Shown here: positions 8,421-15,379 of the stretch, piece by piece
Position numbering within the stretch: the stretch's first letter is position 1
Layout: every line of letters starts with the position of its first letter
Assembly: GCA_049642385.1 (NCBI GenBank)
Contig: JBAROU010000188.1
Span: 1 to 32,632 of the forward strand
Length of the DNA stretch: 32,632 nt
Source: JBAROU01 sp049642385
Lineage (GTDB): Bacteria; Chloroflexota; Dehalococcoidia; DSTF01; RBG-16-68-14
Direction: 5' to 3'
Position numbers and translations under genes: made by a program
The notes under the pieces: model-generated
Told to the model about the DNA's origin: nothing
Databases searched by the model: none
Seen by the model: the letters and a program-made list of their open reading frames with translations, nothing else

Positions 8421-9149
8421 ATGAATCGTTTTCAGGCCATCGACCCCCAGGTGCTCGGCCTCCAGCCGGGCGACAGGCTGCTCGACGTCGGCTGCGGCCA
8501 GGGACGTCATCTGCTGGAGATGAGCCGGTTGCCGGGGCTCCAGATCGGCGTCGATTGGGAACGGGGCGATCTCCACAAGGCGGCCTACTGGTATCACACG
8601 ATGCACCGCAACGGCGAAGTGAACGGCCGAGTGTACTTCATGCAGGGTGATGCGCCGCGATTGCCGTTCAAGGACGCGGCCTTCGACCGCGTGCTCTGCA
8701 CGGAGGTGATGGAGCACGTGAGCGACGACCGTGAGGTGCTCGAGGAGCTGATCCGCGTGCTCCGACCTGGCGGCGTCATCGCGATCAGCGTACCCGACGA
8801 AAGCTCCGAGCGTATCTTGTGGAAGATATCGCCGCAGTACCGGAACTGGCCCGGTGGCCACGTCCGCATCTACCGGCGCAGTGACGTGCCCCGCATGCTG
8901 TACGAGGGCGGCGTTCGCCCGTACGCGATACGCTTCCGGCACTCACTGGAGGCGGCGTACTGGATCATTCGTCTGATGGACTCGCGCAAGATTACCGACG
9001 AAGGGCCGATCACGGCGAAGCTCGGCCGGATCCTCGGCAGCATCAGCCCGAAGCTCAGCCCCGTGCTCGACCGCGTCGATCGGGCGGGGAACTACCTCCT
9101 GCCCAAGAGCATCGTTGTCTACGGGCGGAAGGCGGAAGGCGTTCGGTGA
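8421..9149 (+). CDS. Class I SAM-dependent methyltransferase (3), PGGHVRIYR type
   Basis: 242-residue paralogue of the preceding gene. Motif I is LLDVGCGQGRH at residues 20-30; then GVDWERGDL, DRVLCTEVMEHVSDD, LRPGGVIAISVPDE, PGGHVRIYR and a C-terminal KSIVVYGRK. The ATG at 8421 was preferred because it aligns with the paralogue start relative to motif I; the frame is open back to 8067 but that part overlaps the previous gene and has no family resemblance. The upstream spacing contains the hairpin at 8383-8408. Its TGA overlaps the next gene's GTG (GTGA), coupling it to the first of the four tandem glycosyltransferases. Confidence 0.88.
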   Translation: MNRFQAIDPQVLGLQPGDRLLDVGCGQGRHLLEMSRLPGLQIGVDWERGDLHKAAYWYHTMHRNGEVNGRVYFMQGDAPRLPFKDAAFDRVLCTEVMEHVSDDREVLEELIRVLRPGGVIAISVPDESSERILWKISPQYRNWPGGHVRIYRRSDVPRMLYEGGVRPYAIRFRHSLEAAYWIIRLMDSRKITDEGPITAKLGRILGSISPKLSPVLDRVDRAGNYLLPKSIVVYGRKAEGVR

Positions 9150-10441
9150 AGATCTGTCTCCTGCAATCGCAGGGTCACATGTATTCGGGCGGGCAAGGCG
9201 TCTACCTCCACTACATCACGCGCGGCCTCGCCGAGATGGGCCACGAGGTGCACGTGATCGCCGGAGCGCCGTTCCCTACCGTTGCGCCGGGCGTGCGAAT
9301 GCACAAGCTGAAGACGTTCAGCATGTGGAGCTATCTGGACAACTTCAATGAATACGCCTACCACACGCACCCTCTCCAGTACTTCCACCCCGTGAACTTC
9401 TTCGAGTTCAGCACGACGCGCTACACGCTCTCGTCACTGCTCAACATGTTCAGCTTGCGGGCGTACGAGAAGCTGAACGAATTGGAACAGGACCGCCCGT
9501 TCGACCTGATCCACGACAATCAGACGCTCGCTTACGGTGTGCTGATGATGAAGCTGCGCGGCCGTCCAGTAGTTGCCAACATTCACCACCCGCTCGCGAT
9601 CGATCGGCGGAACGACCTGGCGCAGGCGAAGGGCATCCGGGCGCTCGTCTCACGAGCGTTGTGGTACCCGCGCACGATGCAGCACGTCGTTGCGGCGCGG
9701 CTCGACCGGATCATCACTGGCTCGGATGCTTCGGCCGAGTCGGTTTCCGAGGCGTTTGACCTGCCACGCGACCACATCCGCGTGATCCACGATGGCGTGG
9801 ACGGCGACGTGTTTCGCCCGCTGGAGGACGTCCGGCGGGAGCCGAACAGCGTACTGTTCGTCGGCAACAGCGAGGACCGCAACAAAGGCATCCGTTACCT
9901 GCTCGAGGCGCTGCGCCTCCTGCGCGGGGAGCTGCCGTTCCACCTGACTATCGTGCACCGGCCCGCGTCGCACAATACGCCGCGGCTGGCGCAGCGATTG
10001 GGCCTGCACGGCCGCGTGACCTTCCTGGAGGGCCTGTCGACGGAGGAGCTAGTAGAGCAGTACAACCGCCACCAACTCCTCGTCTCCCCGTCGCTGTACG
10101 AGGGCTTTGGCCTGCCGGCGGCGGAGGCGCAGGCGTGCGGCACGCCCGTCGTCGCGACAAGCGCCGGCGCGCTGCAGGAGATCGTGGAGGACGGAGTGAC
10201 CGGCATCGTCGTACCGCCCGGCGATGTGACGCCGCTGGCAGCCGCGATTCGTTCGCTGCTGGAGAATCCGGCGCGTTGCCGCGCAATGGGCGCTGCGGGC
10301 GCTCGCCGACTGCGAGAGCGGTTCAGCTGGCGTCGTACGACCGAAGAGACGCTAGAGCTGTATAACGAAGTCATTCGCGGATACGGGCGCAGCGTGATAT
10401 CGCCGCCGCTGCGTGCGCGGGAACTGGAGCCGACGTCGTGA
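9146..10441 (+). CDS. GT4 family glycosyltransferase, SGGQGVY type (paralogue 2)
   Basis: 431-residue retaining GT4 enzyme. It has QGHMYSGGQGVY at the N-terminus (His where the other copies have Asn), HDNQTLAYG and IHHPL in the N-domain, VGNSEDRNKG at the domain junction and EX7E at Glu319/Glu327. GTG start overlapping the upstream TGA by 4 nt; GGAAGG is 6 nt upstream. It is most similar to paralogue 3: both have a HTHPL segment, LNMxSLRAYxKLNELExDRPFDLIHD and a MKLRGRP stretch. Probably adds a sugar from a nucleotide donor to a growing lipid- or carrier-linked glycan on the cytoplasmic face of the membrane (family knowledge and inference). Confidence 0.92.
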   Translation: MKICLLQSQGHMYSGGQGVYLHYITRGLAEMGHEVHVIAGAPFPTVAPGVRMHKLKTFSMWSYLDNFNEYAYHTHPLQYFHPVNFFEFSTTRYTLSSLLNMFSLRAYEKLNELEQDRPFDLIHDNQTLAYGVLMMKLRGRPVVANIHHPLAIDRRNDLAQAKGIRALVSRALWYPRTMQHVVAARLDRIITGSDASAESVSEAFDLPRDHIRVIHDGVDGDVFRPLEDVRREPNSVLFVGNSEDRNKGIRYLLEALRLLRGELPFHLTIVHRPASHNTPRLAQRLGLHGRVTFLEGLSTEELVEQYNRHQLLVSPSLYEGFGLPAAEAQACGTPVVATSAGALQEIVEDGVTGIVVPPGDVTPLAAAIRSLLENPARCRAMGAAGARRLRERFSWRRTTEETLELYNEVIRGYGRSVISPPLRARELEPTS

Positions 10442-11712
10442 AGGTCTGCTTCTTGCTTCATCAGGGGAACATGTTCTCCGGCGGGCAAGGCGTGTATCTC
10501 TACTACATGACGCGCGAGCTGGCGCGCATGGGCCACGAGGTACATGCCATCGTTGGCGCGCCGTACCCGAAGCTGGCGCCGGAGGTGCAGCTCCATCCGC
10601 TGAAGCAATACTCGATCTGGAGCATGATGGACGAGTACGACGAGCATGTCTACCGCACGCACCCGCTCGCGTACCTCAATCCATTGAATTTCTACGAGTT
10701 CGCGTCGACGCGTGTCACGCTCAGCGCGCTGCTCAATATGGTCAGCCTGCGCGCCTACGCCAAGCTAAACGAGCTCGAGCGTGACAGGCCGTTCGACCTG
10801 ATCCACGACAACCAGGTGCTCGGTTACGGGACGTGGCTGATGAAGCTGCGCGGCCGGCCCATCGTCGCTAACGTGCACCACCCGCTGTCGATCGACCGTG
10901 ACAATGAGCTGCTCCAGGCGAGGACGGTCGCAAAGCGAGTCTCACGGCTCATCTGGTTTCCGTGGGTGATGCAGGGCTGGGTGGCCCGCCGCGTCGACAA
11001 GGTGATCACCGGCTCGGAAAGCTCGGCGGCCTCGGTGGCCGAGGCGCTCGGCCTGCCACGAGAGCACATTCGTGTGATCTACGACGGCGTCGATGAGGAC
11101 ATCTACCGCCCGCTCGACAACGCCGTGCACGAGCCAAACAGCCTGCTCTTCGTCGGGCGCGCGGAGGACAAGAACAAAGGCTTTCGTTACCTGCTAGATG
11201 CGCTCCAGCGCCTCGATGGCCATGTGCCCTACCACCTGATCGTCGTCCAGCCGCCGCGCTCGAACGAGGCGGCGCACCGCGTCCAGGAGCTGGGGCTCCA
11301 GGGGCGCTTCACCTACCTCGAAGGCCTGAGCGCCGAGGAGCTGGTACGCACCTATAACGGCGTCCAGGTGCACGTCTCGCCCTCGCTGTACGAAGGCTTC
11401 GGGCTGCCGGCCGCCGAAGCGCAGGCGTGCGGCACGCCCGTCGTGACGACGAGCGCGGGCGCCCTGCGCGAGATCGTTGACGACGGCGTGAGCGGCCTGG
11501 TCGTGCCACCTGGCGAAGCCGCGCCCCTGGCCGACGCGCTGCGCACGCTGTTGGAAGACCCGGCCCGCTGTCGCGCGATGGGCGCGGCGGGATCGCGCCG
11601 CATCCGGGAACGCTTTACCTGGCGGCGCACTGCGGAGGAGACGGTGGCGCTCTACCGCGAGGTGCTGCGCTGTGATGAACGCAGTGAGCGCTCGCTGGAG
11701 CCGATTGGGTGA
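10438..11712 (+). CDS. GT4 family glycosyltransferase, SGGQGVY type (paralogue 3)
   Basis: 424-residue GT4 enzyme. The N-terminal QGNMFSGGQGVY loop, HDNQVLGYG, VHHPL and EX7E (Glu319/Glu327) are intact. The junction motif reads VGRAEDKNKG, differing from VGNSED in the other four copies, which could alter the donor-site loop. GTG start in a GTGA overlap with paralogue 2; GGAG lies 8 nt upstream inside CTGGAGCCGA, a decamer repeated at the same distance before paralogue 4. Strong nucleotide-level similarity to its neighbours in the first 110 bases supports origin by tandem duplication. Confidence 0.92.
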   Translation: MKVCFLLHQGNMFSGGQGVYLYYMTRELARMGHEVHAIVGAPYPKLAPEVQLHPLKQYSIWSMMDEYDEHVYRTHPLAYLNPLNFYEFASTRVTLSALLNMVSLRAYAKLNELERDRPFDLIHDNQVLGYGTWLMKLRGRPIVANVHHPLSIDRDNELLQARTVAKRVSRLIWFPWVMQGWVARRVDKVITGSESSAASVAEALGLPREHIRVIYDGVDEDIYRPLDNAVHEPNSLLFVGRAEDKNKGFRYLLDALQRLDGHVPYHLIVVQPPRSNEAAHRVQELGLQGRFTYLEGLSAEELVRTYNGVQVHVSPSLYEGFGLPAAEAQACGTPVVTTSAGALREIVDDGVSGLVVPPGEAAPLADALRTLLEDPARCRAMGAAGSRRIRERFTWRRTAEETVALYREVLRCDERSERSLEPIG

Positions 11713-12959
11713 GACTCTGCTTCCTGCTCTGTCAGGGGAACATGTACTCGGGCGGTCAGGGCATCTACCTCTACTACGTCACGCGCGAGCTGGCGCGCAT
11801 GGGGCACGAGGTCGAGGCGATCGTCGGGCCGCCGTATCCACAGCTCGATGAGGGTGTCCGGCTGCACAAGGTGCCGACGTACAGCCGCTACTGGCTCGAG
11901 GACACCGGCCGGCGCTCCCTGCCCAGCGCCCACCCGCTCGATGCATTCCAGCCGCTGAACTTCTACGAGTTGGCAACGACGATGTCCGGCATGTTCTCTG
12001 TGATGGCGGCGTTCAGTGTGCGGGCTTACGAGAAGTTTCGAGAGCTGACGGAGGAACGCAGCTACGATGTCGTGCATGACAACCAGGTGCTCGGCTACGG
12101 GACACTGCTGATCAAGAACGCCGGTATCCCAGTCGTCGCGACGATCCACCACCCGCTCAGCGTCGACAGGCGCAACCGCATCCTCGAAGCGCGGTCGCTC
12201 CTCAAGAAGGCGAAGGCGGCGGCGTTCTTCCCGTTCTTCATGCAAGAGATCGTCGCCCGTCGCCTCGACCGCATCATCTCCGTCTCGACGAAGGCTGCGC
12301 GCTCCGTGCGGGCTGCCTTCGGTCTTCGTGAGGAGCAGGTGACGGTCGTAGAGAACGGCGTCGACGCCGAGCAGTGCCGCCCGCTGCCGGATGTCGAGCG
12401 GGACCCCCGGTTGATCGTGTTCGTCGGCAACTCTGAGGACGAGAACAAGGGCGTCCGTCATTTGATCGAAGCGCTGGCGATGCTGGGTGACGAGCGCTGG
12501 GAGCTCGCCGTCGTCGACGACCGCGACCGGCTGCACCTGCTGCCGCGTCTCGCGTTCGAGCACCGCGTTTCATCGATTTCCTACACAGGGCGGCTCTCCT
12601 CCGAAGAGCTGGTGCGGCTGTACAATCGGGCTGGAATGATCGTCGCACCGTCGCTCTACGAGGGGTTCGGCCTGCCTGCGGCAGAGGCGATGGCCTGCGC
12701 TACGCCGGTGGTCGCCACGCCTGTCGGCGCCCACGAGGAGCTCGTGCGCGACGGAGAAACGGGGCTGCTGGTACCGCCGGGCGATTCGGGTGCGCTGGCA
12801 CAGGCGATCCAGTGCCTGCTCTCGAACCCCGATCTTGGCCGGCGTATGGGCGCGGCGGGCCGCGATCGGGTCGTCCGCCGCTTTACGTGGCGTCGCGCCG
12901 CCACCGAGCTTGTCGATGTCTACCAGGACGTACTGGCGAAACGCGCAGGGCGCTCGTGA
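11709..12959 (+). CDS. GT4 family glycosyltransferase, SGGQGVY type (paralogue 4)
   Basis: 416-residue GT4 enzyme with QGNMYSGGQGIY at the N-terminus (Ile for Val), HDNQVLGYG, IHHPL, VGNSEDENKG and EX7E at Glu318/Glu326. GTG start in a GTGA overlap, GGAG 8 nt upstream. It groups with paralogue 5 by the SGMFSVMxAFSxRAY segment near residue 100, a longer PFFMQEIVARR stretch, and the bulky FY residues around it. As part of a six-gene unit it is presumably co-expressed with the methyltransferases at 7547 and 8421. Confidence 0.92.
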   Translation: MRLCFLLCQGNMYSGGQGIYLYYVTRELARMGHEVEAIVGPPYPQLDEGVRLHKVPTYSRYWLEDTGRRSLPSAHPLDAFQPLNFYELATTMSGMFSVMAAFSVRAYEKFRELTEERSYDVVHDNQVLGYGTLLIKNAGIPVVATIHHPLSVDRRNRILEARSLLKKAKAAAFFPFFMQEIVARRLDRIISVSTKAARSVRAAFGLREEQVTVVENGVDAEQCRPLPDVERDPRLIVFVGNSEDENKGVRHLIEALAMLGDERWELAVVDDRDRLHLLPRLAFEHRVSSISYTGRLSSEELVRLYNRAGMIVAPSLYEGFGLPAAEAMACATPVVATPVGAHEELVRDGETGLLVPPGDSGALAQAIQCLLSNPDLGRRMGAAGRDRVVRRFTWRRAATELVDVYQDVLAKRAGRS

Positions 12960-14203
12960 AGGTCTGCTTCCTGCTGCATCAAGGAAACATGTACTCGGGC
13001 GGGCAGGGCGTCTACGTGCATCACGTCACGAAGGAGATGGCCGCGCTGGGCAACGAGGTGCATGTGATCGCTGGCCCCCCGTATCCGGAGCTGGCCGAGG
13101 GCGTCGTCCTGCACAGGGTGCAGAACTACAGCGTCTACCGCCTCTTCGAAACGCGCAGAGCGTTCTTCTATGGGCGGCCGCTCTACAAGTTCTTCCACCC
13201 GGTCAACTTCTACGAGCTGGCTAGCAGCATCGGCGGGATGTTCTCGGTGATGACAGCGTTCAGCTTCCGCGCCTATGATAAATTGCACGAGCTTGCGCCG
13301 TCGCACCGGTTCGACATCGTCCATGATGTGCAGGGTCTGGGCTACGGCGTTCTGCTGATCAAGGCGAATGGCTGGCCCGTCGTCGCGAACATCCACCACC
13401 CCCTGCAGGTTGACCGCATGAACAGCATGCGCCAGGCGAGGCGCGTCGGCGAGAAGATCCGCTGGGCCAAGTTCTACCCGTTCTTCATGCAGGAGATCGT
13501 CGCGCGGCGCGTCGACCGGATCATCACCGGCTCCGGCAACTCTGCCGAATCGATCGGGCGCGAGTTCGGCCTGGCGCCTGAGCAGGTGGACGTGATCTAC
13601 GACGGCGTCGATACGGAAGCGTTCCGTCCGCTGGAGCTGCCCAAACGCCCCAACAGCATCCTCTACGTGGGCAACTCCGACGACCGCAACAAGGGCGCCC
13701 GCTACCTGATCGAGGCGCTCGGGCAGCTCAAAGACCGGTTGGACTTCCACCTGACCGTGGTTGACCGCCCTACAGCCGAGATGGTGCCGAGGCTCGCGCG
13801 CGAACTGGGCATCGAAGACCGCGTCACGCTCGCTGGTCGCGTCAGCCACGAGGAGCTGGTGCGGCTCTACAACGAGTCGCAGCTCCTCGCCTCGCCGTCC
13901 CTCTACGAAGGCTTCGGTCTGCCCGCGGCCGAGGCGATGGCGTGCGGCACGCCCGTCATTGCGACGACGGCGGGGGCGTTCCCCGAGGTGATCGAGGACG
14001 GGACGAGCGGCGTGCTCGTTTCGCCGGGCGACGCCCACGTCCTAGCGAACGCTATCGAGCAGGTGATGCGAGATTCAGGGCTGCGGCGTCGATTGGGGCA
14101 AGAGGGACGGCGGCGCATCAGCGACCACTTCTCGTGGCGGGAGACCGCTACGCGCACCCTGGCGCTCTACCAGCAGGTGCGCTTACACCCCACGAAAGAC
14201 TAG
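12956..14203 (+). CDS. GT4 family glycosyltransferase, SGGQGVY type (paralogue 5)
   Basis: 415-residue GT4 enzyme, last of the tandem series. Start GTG at 12956 overlaps the preceding TGA (GTGA) and aligns exactly with the other paralogues' N-termini; the frame is open to 12812 but that part overlaps paralogue 4. QGNMYSGGQGVY, IHHPL, VGNSDDRNKG and EX7E (Glu318/Glu326) are present. The otherwise invariant HDNQ is HDVQ here (Asn to Val), and the N-terminal MGHEV is LGNEV, so the acceptor site may have changed. The stop forms a CTAG palindrome shared with the stop of the convergent small membrane-protein gene. Confidence 0.92.
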   Translation: MKVCFLLHQGNMYSGGQGVYVHHVTKEMAALGNEVHVIAGPPYPELAEGVVLHRVQNYSVYRLFETRRAFFYGRPLYKFFHPVNFYELASSIGGMFSVMTAFSFRAYDKLHELAPSHRFDIVHDVQGLGYGVLLIKANGWPVVANIHHPLQVDRMNSMRQARRVGEKIRWAKFYPFFMQEIVARRVDRIITGSGNSAESIGREFGLAPEQVDVIYDGVDTEAFRPLELPKRPNSILYVGNSDDRNKGARYLIEALGQLKDRLDFHLTVVDRPTAEMVPRLARELGIEDRVTLAGRVSHEELVRLYNESQLLASPSLYEGFGLPAAEAMACGTPVIATTAGAFPEVIEDGTSGVLVSPGDAHVLANAIEQVMRDSGLRRRLGQEGRRRISDHFSWRETATRTLALYQQVRLHPTKD

Positions 14204-14409
14204 TCGTCGGCGGGCGGCTCGATGGGTGTGGCGATAAGCGCGCGCCCGATCCAGAAGGCGACGTAGAGGCCGCCCAGGAAGCCGCCTGTGACCGGCAACG
14301 CCAGTGCCCAATAGCTCCGCCGCATGACCCCGGCCAGGAACACCAGGGCGGCCGCGATCGTCATGGCGCAGATGATCATACCGTAGAAGTGCGAACGTTC
14401 AGCTCCCAT
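14200..14409 (-). CDS. Small two-helix membrane protein
   Basis: 69-residue protein with two hydrophobic segments, roughly residues 9-27 and 33-56, joined by a short basic turn (MRRSYW), and a polar Pro/Asp-rich tail. No family recognised. It is likely real because it has a near-consensus promoter (TTGACA-N17-TACACT), GGGAG about 10 nt before ATG, and hydrophobic segments without frame breaks. It ends in a CTAG shared with the convergent glycosyltransferase stop. Function unknown. Confidence 0.6.
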   Translation of the reverse strand: MGAERSHFYGMIICAMTIAAALVFLAGVMRRSYWALALPVTGGFLGGLYVAFWIGRALIATPIEPPADD

Positions 14410-14459
14410 ACAATACCAACTCCCTAAGGGGAATCCAGGCCGTTGGCCCGTTCTTGAGT

Positions 14460-14488
14460 AGTGTAGGCACGCGGCGCGTGAGTGTCAA
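14460..14488 (-). promoter_or_regulatory. Near-consensus promoter of the small membrane protein gene
   Basis: Minus strand TTGACA (14488-14483), 17-nt spacer, TACACT (14465-14460). Expected transcript start is about 44 nt upstream of the ATG at 14409. The -35 is a perfect match to the sigma-70 consensus. Confidence 0.65.
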
Positions 14489-14501
14489 ACAGGGCAATCG
14501 C

Positions 14502-15296
14502 CTACGCCGTTAGCTCCTCGCCGCCGTCGATGCCGATCACGTTGCCCGTCATCCAGCCTAGTCGTTCGTCGGCTAGGACGGCAATGGCTCGTGCGACGTC
14601 GGCCGTCGTCGTCGTGCGACCGGAAGGATTGCGCTCTTGCGCGCGGGCGTGCAGGTTCGGGCCTTCCGGGATGCGACGCAGCGCGGGTGTGTCCGTGACG
14701 CCGGCGCGAATCGCGTTCGCGCGCACGCCCAGCGGCGCCATCTCGAACGCGATCTGGCGGATGTGCGATTCCAAGGCCGCTTTCGCCGCCGAGACCGCGC
14801 CGTAGGACTCGATCACGCGCGTCGAGCCGGCGCTGGTCATCGCGAAGATACGGCTGCCCTTGCGCAGCAGGTTGCGGCTGGCGAGGTCCTGCGTCCAGTA
14901 AACGAGGCTGTGCGCCATCACGTCGAGCGTCATCTCCATCTGCTTCTGGCTCAGCGTGCTTTTGGGCGTCTCGCCGAAATACGGTTGCAGCGTGCCGAAC
15001 GCGAGCGAGTGAAGCAGCACCCGCACGTAGGCCTCGCCGCCGCCCTGGGAAAAGCGCTCCTGGATCGCGTCGACGACAGTGGCGCGCTTGCTGGCGTCGG
15101 CGGCATTCACATTGAAGAACATCGCCTCTTGCCCCGCCGAACGGATCTCGTCCTGGATGCGCTCGGCGTTGGGAAGCGTTGCGCGTAGATCGAGGTGGAC
15201 GCCGACGATGTTGTAGCCGCTGCGCGCTAGCTCCAGCGAGGTCGCCTCGCCGAAGCCACTGGACGCGCCTAGAATGAGGGCCCAGTCGTTACCCAT
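14502..15296 (-). CDS. SDR oxidoreductase, FabI/FabL-like enoyl-ACP reductase type
   Basis: 264-residue short-chain dehydrogenase. The cofactor loop is GASSGFG at residues 10-16. Instead of the usual NNAG it has LLHSLAFG, as in FabI-type enoyl-ACP reductases, and the catalytic Tyr and Lys are in SYGAVSAAKAALE, a Y-X6-K spacing, not the classical Y-X3-K. The C-terminal half resembles Bacillus subtilis FabL in the order of VRANAIRAG, DTPALRRIP and IDGGEEL (recalled, not aligned). It may therefore reduce enoyl-ACP in fatty acid synthesis, or be a related SDR of other function. ATG at 15296 has AAAGGAG 9 nt upstream and a promoter TTGAGC-N17-TAGGCT. Confidence 0.82.
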   Translation of the reverse strand: MGNDWALILGASSGFGEATSLELARSGYNIVGVHLDLRATLPNAERIQDEIRSAGQEAMFFNVNAADASKRATVVDAIQERFSQGGGEAYVRVLLHSLAFGTLQPYFGETPKSTLSQKQMEMTLDVMAHSLVYWTQDLASRNLLRKGSRIFAMTSAGSTRVIESYGAVSAAKAALESHIRQIAFEMAPLGVRANAIRAGVTDTPALRRIPEGPNLHARAQERNPSGRTTTTADVARAIAVLADERLGWMTGNVIGIDGGEELTA

Positions 15297-15332
15297 AGCG
15301 CCGAACTCCTTTCGGGTGAGAACTCAGAACCC

Positions 15333-15361
15333 AGCCTAGCGAGACGCAGGCGCAGGCTCAA
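15333..15361 (-). promoter_or_regulatory. Candidate promoter of the FabL-like gene
   Basis: Minus strand TTGAGC (15361-15356), 17-nt spacer, TAGGCT (15338-15333), about 30 nt upstream of the expected SD and ATG at 15296. The same -35 hexamer and spacing occur before the NTF2-like gene. Confidence 0.45.
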
Positions 15362-15379
15362 AGGGGCAGGAATAGCTGC

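Larger units (their letters stand above)
9146..14203 (+). repeat. Tandem array of four GT4 paralogues (fifth copy at 4931)
   Basis: Four consecutive units of about 1.25 kb, each a full-length GT4 gene beginning GTGA(A/G), sharing extensive DNA-level similarity in the first 110 nt (for example GGCGGGCA(A/G)GGC and GGGCCACGAGGT). The junctions before units 3 and 4 carry the same CTGGAGCCGA decamer at 10424 and 11695. Divergence between copies is substantial, so this is an old duplication series, not a recent amplification. Confidence 0.85.

Noticed and set aside
12920..14038. Long minus-strand open frame of 372 codons opposite GT4 paralogue 5 (similar ones opposite paralogues 3 and 4, and one on the plus strand at 4327-5418)
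   Set aside because: GC-rich codon usage creates long antisense frames; the translations are Arg/Val/His-rich with no domain, while the sense-strand genes have clear motifs and overlapping starts.
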